The notes under the pieces were generated by a model. It ran no database searches. It had not been told where the DNA came from and was given only the letters and a program-made list of their open reading frames with translations. A stretch of DNA of 35,367 nt from Clostridium sp. CAG:967 (GTDB lineage Bacteria; Cyanobacteriota; Vampirovibrionia; Gastranaerophilales; Gastranaerophilaceae). A program made the position numbers and the translations under genes. Position 1 is the stretch's first letter, and each line of letters begins with the position of its first letter. The stretch lies in NCBI GenBank assembly GCA_000433095.1, contig HF991453.1, forward strand, positions 1 to 35,367, written 5' to 3'. Of this stretch, positions 1-8,078 are shown one piece after another.

Positions 1-28
1 ATAACAGTTTTTTGAAAGGTTTTCAAGA

Positions 29-1579
29 TTAATCAACAACTTTAATTCTGCCATCGTCTTTAATTTCAACAGGTTCAGGATGTTTTACAAAATAATCTTC
101 TATACATTTACAGATATCAAAATCAAATATTTTTTCAGCCTGATCATATTTTTTCAGCATTGTAAATCCGTCATGTCCCTGAGCATAATAGTCTGTTAAT
201 CCTGTTCTGTAATTTTTATCACTTCTTGGATTATTTATATCTATGGGAGTTTCTTTTCCGTCTTTATCTACAAAAGAAGCACTTCTTAACATTCCGTCTT
301 TTGAAATTGTATATTTAAGCCCAGAAACATGTACAATACCGGGTTTATTATTAGTATTTACAAGTGATTTAGCCGAAACTTTCAACATATCAACTATTTC
401 TTTTTCTGTATAATTTGCTATAACCATTTTATTTTTAAACGGAGATATATCTTCCAGCCACCTTGTGTCAAGCTTTCCTGCTTCAAAGTAGCCTCTTATA
501 GTAGCAGACCCAAACAATGCAATGTCAGTCCCAAGTTCTTCTTTCATACAATCACACATAAAGTTTGCATGTCCGCTTGGTTCTATTGAATCATTTGTCA
601 AAGGCGGCGGAGCTGATTTAATTTGTCCGACAACCTTAGGTTTACCTAATATTTGTTCAAATACATGTCTTGCAGGAGCACTGCGTTTAAATCCTCTTGT
701 ACTTGTTACATTATTTTGAATTTTAGTCAGAACTCCCATTGGATTAAATTCAACATTTAACACTCCGAAATATCTTCCGTCACGACCTGCCTGAGTAATA
801 ACAACAGGCTCGCCTGATTTAGAATTAAACAGATTAACTCCCGGCTTGACATCAGTCACAAGGTTATGTGAATGCCCTCCGAGAATAATGTCAATACCTT
901 CTGTTTCACGGGCTATTTTCTGGTCATAGCCAAAGCCCACATGTGATAAAAGAATTATTTTATTAACACCTTGTTCTTTTAATTTATCTACTTCTGCCTG
1001 AACATCTTTTATAGTACTGTCAATTCCGTCAATTTTAAGTTCATCAAACAGTTTGCCATACTTTAACCTTGAGAACAAATCAACAGGAGTAATTCCTATA
1101 ATTCCGTATTTATTACCGTTAACTTCCTGAACATAAGACTTTTCCACTTTCTCATACAGCGGATTGTCAGGCTGAATATTAATGTTGCAGGCTAGCATTT
1201 TATATCCCATATGAGGTATAAGTTCAGATATGTGCTTTGGCATATCATATTCATGGTTGCCCATTGCAGAAGCCATTATTCCCATAATATTTTGAGCTTC
1301 TACCATAACCTTATTGGCTGCAAGAGGTTCTCCAAGCTGAATATCTCCTGAAGAAAGTTTTAATTTATCTGTTTTTGCAGAAGGCGTAAAACTATCGAAT
1401 GCTCTTGAAGCTGTAATAGTTCTTTCTATATTAATTGATTTGCCGTGATAATCATTAATGTAAAAAATGCTTGTTCTTACAGGTTGTTTATCGGGTTCTG
1501 TTCTGCCGTCCGCCAATCCGTATTTTTGGATTGCCGCATTTAACAAATTCATCTGTGAAGCATTTACGGGCTTTATCAT
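29..1579 (-). CDS. 5'-nucleotidase / UshA-like metallophosphoesterase
   Basis: A 516-residue two-domain 5'-nucleotidase-family protein. The N-terminal calcineurin-like metallophosphoesterase motifs are present in order: NDYHG (about 42-46), SSGD (76-79), GNHEYD (107-112), SHVG (212-215) and GGHSHN (234-239), which supply the two-metal site. The C-terminal half (from about residue 320) matches the 5'-nucleotidase substrate-binding domain, with a late YRTGLTDYYAQGHDGF-like segment. The family hydrolyses nucleotides, nucleotide sugars or similar phosphoesters, usually in the periplasm. Here the N-terminus (MIKPVNASQM...) has no signal peptide or membrane helix, so either it is cytoplasmic or export uses another route. 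The start is an ATG preceded by an AAAGGGA Shine-Dalgarno sequence. It is the last gene of the minus-strand block seen here. The substrate cannot be told from sequence. Family assignment is firm. Confidence 0.88.
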   Translation of the reverse strand: MIKPVNASQMNLLNAAIQKYGLADGRTEPDKQPVRTSIFYINDYHGKSINIERTITASRAFDSFTPSAKTDKLKLSSGDIQLGEPLAANKVMVEAQNIMGIMASAMGNHEYDMPKHISELIPHMGYKMLACNINIQPDNPLYEKVEKSYVQEVNGNKYGIIGITPVDLFSRLKYGKLFDELKIDGIDSTIKDVQAEVDKLKEQGVNKIILLSHVGFGYDQKIARETEGIDIILGGHSHNLVTDVKPGVNLFNSKSGEPVVITQAGRDGRYFGVLNVEFNPMGVLTKIQNNVTSTRGFKRSAPARHVFEQILGKPKVVGQIKSAPPPLTNDSIEPSGHANFMCDCMKEELGTDIALFGSATIRGYFEAGKLDTRWLEDISPFKNKMVIANYTEKEIVDMLKVSAKSLVNTNNKPGIVHVSGLKYTISKDGMLRSASFVDKDGKETPIDINNPRSDKNYRTGLTDYYAQGHDGFTMLKKYDQAEKIFDFDICKCIEDYFVKHPEPVEIKDDGRIKVVD

Positions 1580-1657
1580 CTAATAAGGTTCCCTTTAGCA
1601 TTAAACACCCTGAAATTTTTTTTTGCTACAGATAAAATAAAAGGTTTACAAAAATTA

Positions 1658-1894
1658 TTATTCAAACTCCATTGTCTGAATTGTCCAGTGTTTCGAAAGC
1701 TCTAACTTTAAAAGCTCTGCCTCTCCGTTAACCTCTAAAAGAACAATTCCTCTGTTTAAACAAACATCACTCATTGAAGGATGAAGACCTATTCTTGTTC
1801 TGATTTCGCATCCAAAGTCAGTAATAATTTTCTGAAACTCAACAGCAGTTTCAATTCTGTTTTCCAAACTTACACCGATTATAGTTGTAGTCAT
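1658..1894 (-). CDS. small ACT-like protein, resembles the TM1266 hydrogenase-regulator family
   Basis: A 78-residue protein that reads as one beta-alpha-beta-beta-alpha-beta ACT/ferredoxin-like domain: an N-terminal strand TTTIIGVSLENR, a helix with FQKIITDFG, then IRTRIGLH and GIVLLEVNGE strands. This pattern, especially the 'RxRIGLH' strand, recalls the TM1266 family of putative regulators associated with iron-only hydrogenase. No hydrogenase gene is in the window, so that link is only family knowledge. A good Shine-Dalgarno sequence (GAGGTGAG) lies just upstream of the ATG. It sits between the phosphoesterase and an unknown small gene, with a terminator hairpin on its upstream side, so it probably has its own promoter. 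An unrelated ACT-like fold is the main alternative. Confidence 0.55.
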   Translation of the reverse strand: MTTTIIGVSLENRIETAVEFQKIITDFGCEIRTRIGLHPSMSDVCLNRGIVLLEVNGEAELLKLELSKHWTIQTMEFE

Positions 1895-1940
1895 ATCTCA
1901 CCTCAGTTTTTTATACATTACAAATTTAAATATTACATAA

Positions 1941-1968
1941 TAAAATAACATCCCCTAAGGGATGTTAT
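1941..1968 (-). terminator. Rho-independent terminator
   Basis: A perfect 10-bp inverted repeat, ATAACATCCC / GGGATGTTAT, with a 4-base loop spans 1945-1968. Read on the minus strand it is followed by TTTTATT. It lies 29 bases beyond the stop codon of the minus-strand gene at 1998-2303 and separates that gene from the TM1266-like gene. Confidence 0.8.
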
Positions 1969-1997
1969 ATATTATTAATTTTGATGAGTATATTATT

Positions 1998-2303
1998 TTA
2001 TTCAATCTCATCCATAGCTTGAAGCTGTTTTTTCTTGTAATTGTGAATAACCGCATCTACAAGAAGTTCATAAGATTTCATATTCTCGATATTCGGGAAT
2101 TCTTCTCTTAGTTGTTCTCTGACCATTGCTTCCAGCTTACGTTCGTCAGAACTTGATTTTAGTTCGTCAACTCCGCTAATCATTCTGATATATTCAGGAG
2201 ATGATTTATCCATTTGTTTAGAAAACTTCAACCAGCGTAACTTAGGACTGATTTCATGTTTTAACTTTTTTACGATTTTCAAATTTTTAAATCGGTTTAG
2301 CAT
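1998..2303 (-). CDS. hypothetical protein, charged and helical
   Basis: A 101-residue soluble protein I do not recognise. It is strongly charged: a basic N-terminus (MLNRFKNLKIVKKLKHE) is followed by predicted helices rich in Glu, Lys and Arg, including a VREQLREEFPNIENMKSYELLVDAVI segment. There is no signal peptide, membrane helix or cysteine pair. The start ATG has a clear Shine-Dalgarno sequence (TAGGAG) about 8 bases upstream, and the gene is closed by the perfect hairpin at 1945-1968. It lies downstream of glyS on the same strand, across a 117-base gap, so it may be read through from glyS or have a promoter of its own. That the gene is real is well supported by its signals; its function is unknown. 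Confidence 0.7.
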   Translation of the reverse strand: MLNRFKNLKIVKKLKHEISPKLRWLKFSKQMDKSSPEYIRMISGVDELKSSSDERKLEAMVREQLREEFPNIENMKSYELLVDAVIHNYKKKQLQAMDEIE

Positions 2304-2420
2304 TAGTTGACTCCTACCATTTATTGTTTTTTTGTGAAAATTTTGATTACCTTCTTTGTATTATTTTAAAGTATCCTGAATAAAATAATTTACTTTTTTA
2401 CATAGATTATTTACAATTCT

Positions 2421-4466
2421 TTATAATCTGCTAAAATCAGCCAGATGATTGTATTTAGACTTCAACAAAGTAAGAATTGCAAGTCTGTTTTCTTTAACAT
2501 TTTCGTCTTTATCCATGACCAAAACATCGTTAAAGAACTTTTCAACGGACGGGTTAATTTCCTCTAACTGTTTCAAATAAGTATCATAATCCATATCATC
2601 AGAAACCGTATTAATTTGTTCAAGAAGCATATTTTCTGCAGGCTCTTTGAACAAAGATTTATTAACGGCTTTTTTGCTGTCTTCTTTTAGAATTCTTAAA
2701 ACTCTGTTAGCGCTTTCAAGCAGTGCCGGAGAATTCAACTTAGAAACTGTTTCAACACGTTTGATATAATCTGTTAAATCTGCAAGCGGATTTTTATTTG
2801 CAGCACAGGCTTCCAACACATTTTTATCATATTTATCGGATAAGAAAATAATCAATCTTTGGATAAAGAATTCATTAATTTCTTCCGTACATTTACCGGA
2901 AAGTCTGTTAGTACAAGAGCCTGTAAGATTTTTCACCTTATCCAGAACATTCTCACCTTCCGTAGAAACAGGAAGCAATAATAATGTTTCATTGATTAAT
3001 TTAATCAAATCAATTTTTAAATCATTTGCAAGAACAGTTCTGATAATACCTAATGCTGCACGTCTTACTCCTAAAGGATCAGATGAGCCTGTAGGTTTTT
3101 TACCTTCTGCAAACACTGCGCAAATTGTATCCATTTTATCTGCAATTCCGACAATTTGTCCTTCTTTTGTTTTTGCAATTTCACCGTCTGCATTAAGCGG
3201 GAAATAATGTTCTTTTATACCTTCGCAAACATTTTCGGGTTCATTTGATACTCTTGCATAGTCAGCACCGATAAAACCTTGAAGTTCTGTAAATTCAAAC
3301 ACAAGACTTGTTGTTAAATCAGCTTTTGCAAGCAATGCTGTTCTTTCGATTGACGGGTTGTTTCCTGCAATAAGTTTAGAGAGTTTAACAAGTCTTTGCG
3401 CCTTGTCATACATAGTACCCATACCTTTTTGGAAAGTTATGCCTTTTAAGTCTTCTACATAATCCGCTAAAGGTTTTTTGGTATCTTCGTTAAAGAAGAA
3501 AACTGCATCATCAAGACGTGCTTTTATAACTCTGACATTACCTGCTTTAATATTTTCAAACTCATCACCGATATAGTTAGTCATAGTAATGAATTTATTA
3601 ATCAGTTTGCCGTCTTTGTAAAGAGCAAAATACCTTTGATGTACTGCCATAACGGTAACGACAAGTTCTTCGGGAAGTCTTAAGTAATCGGGATTAAATT
3701 CGCAAACCGCAGGAACAGGGTATTCCGTAATAAAAGTTACTTCTTCGAGCAAATCATCTGTATAATACGGTTCTGCCCCTAACTTTTCGGCTTCTTCTTT
3801 AGCACTTTCAATAATCCTTTGTTTTCTTTCATCCTGATCAACGATTACGCAGCAGTTGCGCATAACTTCGACATAATCATCGGGGTTGTTAATATAAACA
3901 TTCTGCTGGGCAAATCTGTGACCTCTGGTTACATTGGAGGATTCTTTGTCAATAATTTTTATTTTAACTTCATCTCTATCTAGAATAGAAACAATCCATC
4001 TTATAGGACGTGAGAATTTTTCTTCGTTATCAGCCCAGCGCATAAAGTGAGAGCCTTGAAGTTTGAGAACAATTGACGGAACATTTTCTTTCAAAAGTTC
4101 AACAATTGATTTACCTTTAATAACGATTTTAGCGTGGACGTAATCATCCTCGATATATAAATCATCGGGAGTAATTCCGTTTTTCTTGCAGAAACCTTCA
4201 CCTGCTTTGGAGAGGTTTCCGTTTTCATCATAGGCAACTCTTTTTACAGGACCTTTAACAACTTTAACTTCGTCTTTGCTTTCTTTTTCCAAACCTGAAA
4301 CAATCACTGCAAGACGTCGTGGTGTTGCATAAACTTTTACATCATCAAACTCAACTTTATTTGAGTTTAAAAAGTTTTCAAATCCGTTTTTCAGCTGCTC
4401 GATTGCAGACGGTATAAATTTGTAAGGTAATTCTTCAGTTCCAACTTCTAATAAATATTTACTCAT
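2421..4466 (-). CDS. glyS: glycine--tRNA ligase beta subunit
   Basis: A 681-residue beta subunit of the heterotetrameric bacterial glycyl-tRNA synthetase, which charges tRNA-Gly together with the catalytic alpha subunit GlyQ. The N-terminus carries the family signature LLEVGTEELP. Conserved segments such as ATPRRLAV (about 48-55), HFMRWADNEEKFSRPIRWIV and VHQRYFAL follow, and a C-terminal DALR-like anticodon-binding region ends in NRLAILTLL. The length agrees with the roughly 690 residues of the E. coli protein, so the gene looks intact. glyQ is not adjacent in this window and must lie elsewhere. A TTTACA-16-TATAAT promoter lies just upstream. Assignment is firm. Confidence 0.97.
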   Translation of the reverse strand: MSKYLLEVGTEELPYKFIPSAIEQLKNGFENFLNSNKVEFDDVKVYATPRRLAVIVSGLEKESKDEVKVVKGPVKRVAYDENGNLSKAGEGFCKKNGITPDDLYIEDDYVHAKIVIKGKSIVELLKENVPSIVLKLQGSHFMRWADNEEKFSRPIRWIVSILDRDEVKIKIIDKESSNVTRGHRFAQQNVYINNPDDYVEVMRNCCVIVDQDERKQRIIESAKEEAEKLGAEPYYTDDLLEEVTFITEYPVPAVCEFNPDYLRLPEELVVTVMAVHQRYFALYKDGKLINKFITMTNYIGDEFENIKAGNVRVIKARLDDAVFFFNEDTKKPLADYVEDLKGITFQKGMGTMYDKAQRLVKLSKLIAGNNPSIERTALLAKADLTTSLVFEFTELQGFIGADYARVSNEPENVCEGIKEHYFPLNADGEIAKTKEGQIVGIADKMDTICAVFAEGKKPTGSSDPLGVRRAALGIIRTVLANDLKIDLIKLINETLLLLPVSTEGENVLDKVKNLTGSCTNRLSGKCTEEINEFFIQRLIIFLSDKYDKNVLEACAANKNPLADLTDYIKRVETVSKLNSPALLESANRVLRILKEDSKKAVNKSLFKEPAENMLLEQINTVSDDMDYDTYLKQLEEINPSVEKFFNDVLVMDKDENVKENRLAILTLLKSKYNHLADFSRL

Positions 4467-4499
4467 AATATGCCTTTGTTTAAACTATATCTTACCCTA

Positions 4500-4527
4500 A
4501 TTATATCTTATGAAAGTTTAATGTAAA
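4500..4527 (-). promoter_or_regulatory. glyS promoter
   Basis: On the minus strand TTTACA (4527-4522) and TATAAT (4505-4500) are separated by 16 bases, close to the sigma-70 consensus. Transcription would start near 4493 and give glyS a leader of about 27 bases with an AAAGG ribosome site. Seen by eye only. Confidence 0.55.
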
Positions 4528-4537
4528 GAAGTATAAT

Positions 4538-6258
4538 TCAGAAGAATTTAATCGGTCTTATCGGTTTCAAAATGCAGCCTGAATTTACTGATGAACAGGA
4601 CATATCATATTCTGTACCGTCACAGTAAGGAGTTTTCGAATTAACAAACCCCGCCTGACAGGCAGCTTCTTTAAATGATACGCCTTTAGATAACCAGCGC
4701 AGGACACGGCTGCCTTGGAGGCTGAAACTTTCATTTCTCACGCTAACCTGCATATGCTTTTCGCTATCGGCACCGCTGCCGTTGTCATACGCAGGAATAA
4801 CCTTTCCCGACAAGGTTATATAAAAAGGAAAAACATCTTCCCATAAAAGAGAAGAACCTTTTATACCGTCAACATCAGCATAAATCGTATAACCGCTTTG
4901 CTCATTTATTTCCGAACTGCCACTTCCTGCATCTGCAATTTTCAATTCAGGTATCAAATCAGGATTTTGATGCACATTATATAAACGAACACCATTTCGC
5001 AAGATTAAATCAGGTATCTTACCGCTGAAATCCTCCGTGTCTACAGCTATTGCATCGCCTGCGCAAACACTGTCAGACGGACTAATATTAACAAGACGTT
5101 CAAACAACTCACAGAAATTTGCACCCTTTTTAGGTATGGATGCCGGAATTGCAACACATTGACAATGCTCAGCACTCCACTCTTTGCCTGTTTCACAGGC
5201 AGGAGGCCAGGGGTTAATATCAACCCAGCCGCAGACTTCAGGTTTGTTATCAAATTCCTTGCCCTGACAATATTGAATTTGAGTTTCTGTTTCCGAAGGC
5301 ACAATATTACAAACCTTCGGTTCAGTCGGGCATTTGCTGAAATCACAATCCAATACCGATTTTACATAAGTTCCGTCGCAGCATTTATATGCTTCTGCGC
5401 AATATTCAATTTTATTTTTCCCTCCCATACCGTTATCGCTCTCATAACTGCTGACATAAGTTCCTTCCGGACAGTCTTTTTCATAAAGACAGTACTTATT
5501 ATTCACCAAACTCTGTCTGTCACCAGATGACACTCCTGCAGCCGTAAAACAGGAATAACCTTCGAGAGAATGAATAGTACCGCAGGTTCCCGTTTCCTGA
5601 AAATAATCCTGGTTTTGTGATGAGCTCACCCATTTATAGTCCTTGCACGACCATTTACACCCTGCTTCGGAAGATGCATAGGTATCCAGTCCGTTTCTTT
5701 TCCCCGGACATTTAACCCATGCTCCGCCATATTCGGGATATCCTATGTCAGGCGGAAAAGTGCACGGCAAAACATCTGAAAGATCTGAACTTGTCCACCC
5801 TTCATAAAGATTACTTCCCAATAAAAAACCTCCTGCGTTAATTATACCTCCGTTAGGTGTACCGCCCACAGTGTAGGTTATATGAATATAATCGTATGAT
5901 GCATAAGGACAACCATAAGTTTTGACGGTTCCCTCCGCATTTGCAGACAAATTACCGATTGGAAAACGATTAAATAATCTCTTAAATAATAAATTTCCGT
6001 CAGCCTTATACATTTCATCTTCCGGATTGAAATCAGCTAACATATTTGAGATTACCGAACGCAGAGTAGAATAAGTTGAATAGTAGGTATAAGAAATAAT
6101 ATTATCCAGACGTGATTTTGTAGCCTTAATGCTTACACCGACGACAACTGCAATAATAAGCATAACCACAACTATTTCCGATAGTGTATACCCTTTAAAA
6201 AAGCTTTTGGGTAAGCTTAGAAGTCTGCCCCCCCCCCGAATAAATCAAATCTTTTCAT
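4538..6258 (-). CDS. Cys-rich type IV prepilin-like protein, frameshifted at a poly-G leader tract
   Basis: The long open frame (543 codons, opening at GTG 6169) starts inside a pilin hydrophobic helix, so the true start lies upstream. Reading back in the same frame to 6226 gives a classic prepilin site, FFKG|YTLSEIVVVMLIIAVVVG, with Glu at +5 and the hydrophobic N-terminal helix. A well-placed ATG at 6258 with an AAGGAG site opens MKRFDLFGGG..., but it joins the pilin frame only if the G run (6237-6228) has 8 or 11 bases. It has 10 here, and translation stops after 13 codons. In frame the protein would be about 572 residues with a 22-residue leader. The mature part is large and cysteine-rich, with many CxxG and C-pair segments between about residues 150 and 350, suggesting disulfide-stabilised surface modules. 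It follows radA by 53 bases. Phase-variable gene, pseudogene or sequencing error are all possible. Confidence 0.72.
6228..6237 (-). repeat. G10 homopolymer tract in the prepilin leader
   Basis: Ten consecutive C on the plus strand (G on the coding strand), beginning 21 bases after the prepilin ATG. Such a run is rare in this AT-rich DNA. With 8 or 11 G the leader is in frame with the pilin; with 9 or 10 it is not. Confidence 0.95.
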
Positions 6259-6311
6259 AAATCGCTCCTTAATTCGTTTTAATGACCATAATTATTATAA
6301 ACTATTTTTTA

Positions 6312-7685
6312 CTATTTTTCAACAGGAGAAATGCAGGCACTGATTGCTTCAATAAGCCGTTTTACAGGCACAATTTCAATTCTCTTATCTTGAAGATTGT
6401 TTGCGTAAGGTATAATAGCTTTTTTAAATCCTGATGTAACTGCTTCATTAAGTCTTTTTTCAATATTGTTAACCGGATGAATTTCGCCTGACAAACCGAT
6501 TTCACCGATAATAACGGTCTGGCTGTCAACAACCACATCTCTGGCACACGTTGCAACCGCAAGCGCAATCCCCAAATCCGCAGCAGGTTCGGATACGTCA
6601 ATACCGCCTGTAACGTTAACATAAACATCCTGTTTGGAAAGGTTCAATCCCACTCTTTTTTCAAGAACAGCCAGAATTTGCAGTAATCTGCTCATATCAA
6701 CTCCGTTTGTAACCCTTCTTGGTGTAGGGTAAGGAGTAGTACCGACCAGCGCCTGAATTTCAACAAGCAAAGGACGAGTTCCCTCATTTGTAACAATAAT
6801 CGCACTTCCCGGAACAGCGACCTGCGAACGTTCATTTAAGAACAACTCGTTAGGGTTTTTAACCTCTTTTAACCCCGAAGAATGCATTTCAAAAATTCCG
6901 ACTTCTGATGTGTTACCAAAACGGTTTTTCATGGAACGCAGCATTCTGTAAGACTTGTACTTATCGCCTTCAAAGTAAATTACGGTATCAACCATGTGTT
7001 CAAGAACCTTAGGACCTGCAATATTTCCTTCTTTTGTCACGTGACCGATAACAATAATTGTAATATTTTTGGATTTAGCAATATGCATTAAAAGGTTTGT
7101 GCATTCTCTGATTTGAGAAACACTGCCAGCCGAGCTTGCGACATTTTGGGAATATATAGCCTGAATACTGTCAATCACAACTATATCGGGCATAATTTCT
7201 TCAATCTGGGATTTTATGCTTTCCATGGAAGTCTGAGGATAGACATAAAGGCTGTCAGAGTTTATATCAAGTCTTTCGGCACGAAGTTTAAGCTGGCTTG
7301 CGCTTTCTTCTGCCGAAACGTATAAAACTTTTTTATTGCTTTTGCAAAGTTCACCGCTTGTCTGCAAAAGTATAGTGGATTTTCCAATGCCGGGATCGCC
7401 TGCAATCAGGACAAGAGAGCCTTGAACAAGTCCGCCGCCGAGAATTCTGTCAAACTCGGAGATATTAGTAGACACTCTGACTTCTTCTCCGATGTGAATA
7501 TCTTTTAAGAGTTCGGGTTTTTCACGGTTAATGAACTCGTCTTGAATTGCATTTTGTCCTTTGGAAGCGAATTGCACTTCTTCAACAAGACTTCCCCATG
7601 CTCCGCATTCAGGGCATTTACCGAGGTAACCTGCTGTTTCGTACCCACAATCCTGACAAATCCATTTTGATTTAACCTTAGCCAT
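6312..7685 (-). CDS. radA: DNA repair protein RadA
   Basis: A 457-residue RadA (Sms), the bacterial RecA-like helicase that promotes branch migration during recombination and repair. It has the four-cysteine zinc finger (C10, C13, C24, C27), the Walker A motif GDPGIGKST (96-104), the Walker B strand DIVVIDSIQA, the RadA-specific KNRFG motif (253-257), and a C-terminal Lon-protease-like domain beginning near residue 350 with GGIDVSEPAADLGIALA. The length is typical. The ATG lies within the end of the upstream Xre-type gene (8-base overlap), so the two are probably translationally coupled. Assignment is firm. Confidence 0.97.
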   Translation of the reverse strand: MAKVKSKWICQDCGYETAGYLGKCPECGAWGSLVEEVQFASKGQNAIQDEFINREKPELLKDIHIGEEVRVSTNISEFDRILGGGLVQGSLVLIAGDPGIGKSTILLQTSGELCKSNKKVLYVSAEESASQLKLRAERLDINSDSLYVYPQTSMESIKSQIEEIMPDIVVIDSIQAIYSQNVASSAGSVSQIRECTNLLMHIAKSKNITIIVIGHVTKEGNIAGPKVLEHMVDTVIYFEGDKYKSYRMLRSMKNRFGNTSEVGIFEMHSSGLKEVKNPNELFLNERSQVAVPGSAIIVTNEGTRPLLVEIQALVGTTPYPTPRRVTNGVDMSRLLQILAVLEKRVGLNLSKQDVYVNVTGGIDVSEPAADLGIALAVATCARDVVVDSQTVIIGEIGLSGEIHPVNNIEKRLNEAVTSGFKKAIIPYANNLQDKRIEIVPVKRLIEAISACISPVEK

Positions 7686-7914
7686 TTTTCTCCTCGTTCA
7701 GGTCAATAAGGTCTTCGAGCTTACAGTTTAAAGCTCTGAGAATAGCAAATAATGTTGTTGCCTGAATATCAACTTTACCGCTCTCAATACGGCTAACATG
7801 CTGTGACTGCGATAATCCTGCAATGTCTGCCAAATATTCCTGTGACCACTTTTTACGCAAGCGTTCAATTCTTATATTGTCGCCTAATATAACTAAATCA
7901 TCTTTTTTATCCAT
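7678..7914 (-). CDS. Xre-family helix-turn-helix regulator
   Basis: A 78-residue single-domain Cro/C1-type DNA-binding protein. The five-helix fold is visible: NIRIERLRKKWSQEYLADIAGLSQSQHVSRIESGK, with the helix-turn-helix across about residues 25-46, then a C-terminal IQATTLFAILRALNCKLEDLI helix. It overlaps radA by 8 bases (its TAA lies inside the ATGGCTAA at the radA start), which argues for co-transcription. No Shine-Dalgarno sequence precedes the ATG; instead a TAAAAT hexamer ends 6 bases before it (see findings). No toxin gene neighbours it, so a toxin-antitoxin role is not supported. The target is unknown, but its own upstream region and radA are the obvious candidates. Confidence 0.85.
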   Translation of the reverse strand: MDKKDDLVILGDNIRIERLRKKWSQEYLADIAGLSQSQHVSRIESGKVDIQATTLFAILRALNCKLEDLIDLNEEKNG

Positions 7915-7931
7915 TTATTTATTTTATACTA

Positions 7932-7960
7932 TTGACAATACGAATTCTATATATTATCAT
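7932..7960 (+). promoter_or_regulatory. sigma-70-like promoter facing away from the Xre gene
   Basis: TTGACA (7932-7937) and TATCAT (7955-7960) are separated by 17 bases on the plus strand. No recognised gene lies downstream before the convergent serpin-like gene, only a 26-codon frame and a hairpin. It may drive a small RNA or peptide, or be an operator region for the Xre protein. Confidence 0.45.
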
Positions 7961-7976
7961 ACACATGTTGATACTA

Positions 7977-8004
7977 ATTATACACAAAGGAATGTAAATG
8001 GAAA
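7977..8004 (-). promoter_or_regulatory. possible upstream promoter of the Xre-radA pair
   Basis: On the minus strand TTTCCA (8004-7999) and TATAAT (7982-7977) are 16 bases apart. The leader to the Xre ATG would be about 55 bases and would include the opposing promoter at 7932-7960. The alternative is the TAAAAT hexamer six bases before the ATG, which has only a poor -35. Confidence 0.33.
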
Positions 8005-8078
8005 GAACAGAAGCAAAAAAAAGGAGGTTTTTAAAACCTCCCTTTAATTTACTTTCTTCCTGTTTTATTTATCAATGA
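7998..8078 (+). other. possible 26-codon ORF or small RNA locus
   Basis: A short frame (MERTEAKKRRFLKPPF..., 26 codons) begins 6 bases after an AAAGGA ribosome site and about 30 bases after the expected start point of the 7932-7960 promoter. It runs antisense into the 3' end of the serpin-like gene and through the terminator hairpin. The alternative is a roughly 80-base RNA ending at the hairpin near 8050. Either is speculative; a chance frame is quite possible. Confidence 0.2.
8015..8041 (-). terminator. terminator of the BlaI/unknown/serpin operon
   Basis: GGAGGTT (8023-8029) pairs with AACCTCC (8035-8041). Read on the minus strand the stem is followed by eight T (8022-8015). It begins 8 bases beyond the stop codon of the serpin-like gene. 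On the plus strand the run after the stem is weaker (CTTTAATTT). Confidence 0.8.

Noticed and set aside
1580..1657. Terminator or riboswitch between the phosphoesterase and the TM1266-like gene
   Set aside because: Only T/A runs are present, with no convincing stem or conserved element.
2992..3207. Antisense open frame inside glyS
   Set aside because: No ribosome site or recognisable product; similar shadows occur in most long genes here and follow from codon composition.
5047..5530. Overlapping open frames on both strands within the Cys-rich pilin gene
   Set aside because: They lack start signals and family features, whereas the pilin frame is continuous over the region.
6228..6237. Programmed ribosomal frameshifting at the G run
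   Set aside because: The run lies only seven codons after the start, with no obvious downstream stimulatory structure; length variation or sequencing error is simpler. Not excluded.
7678..7914. Toxin-antitoxin module (Xre antitoxin)
   Set aside because: The overlapping partner is radA, not a toxin, and the other side has no gene on this strand. The same holds for the helix-turn-helix gene at 18952-19167.
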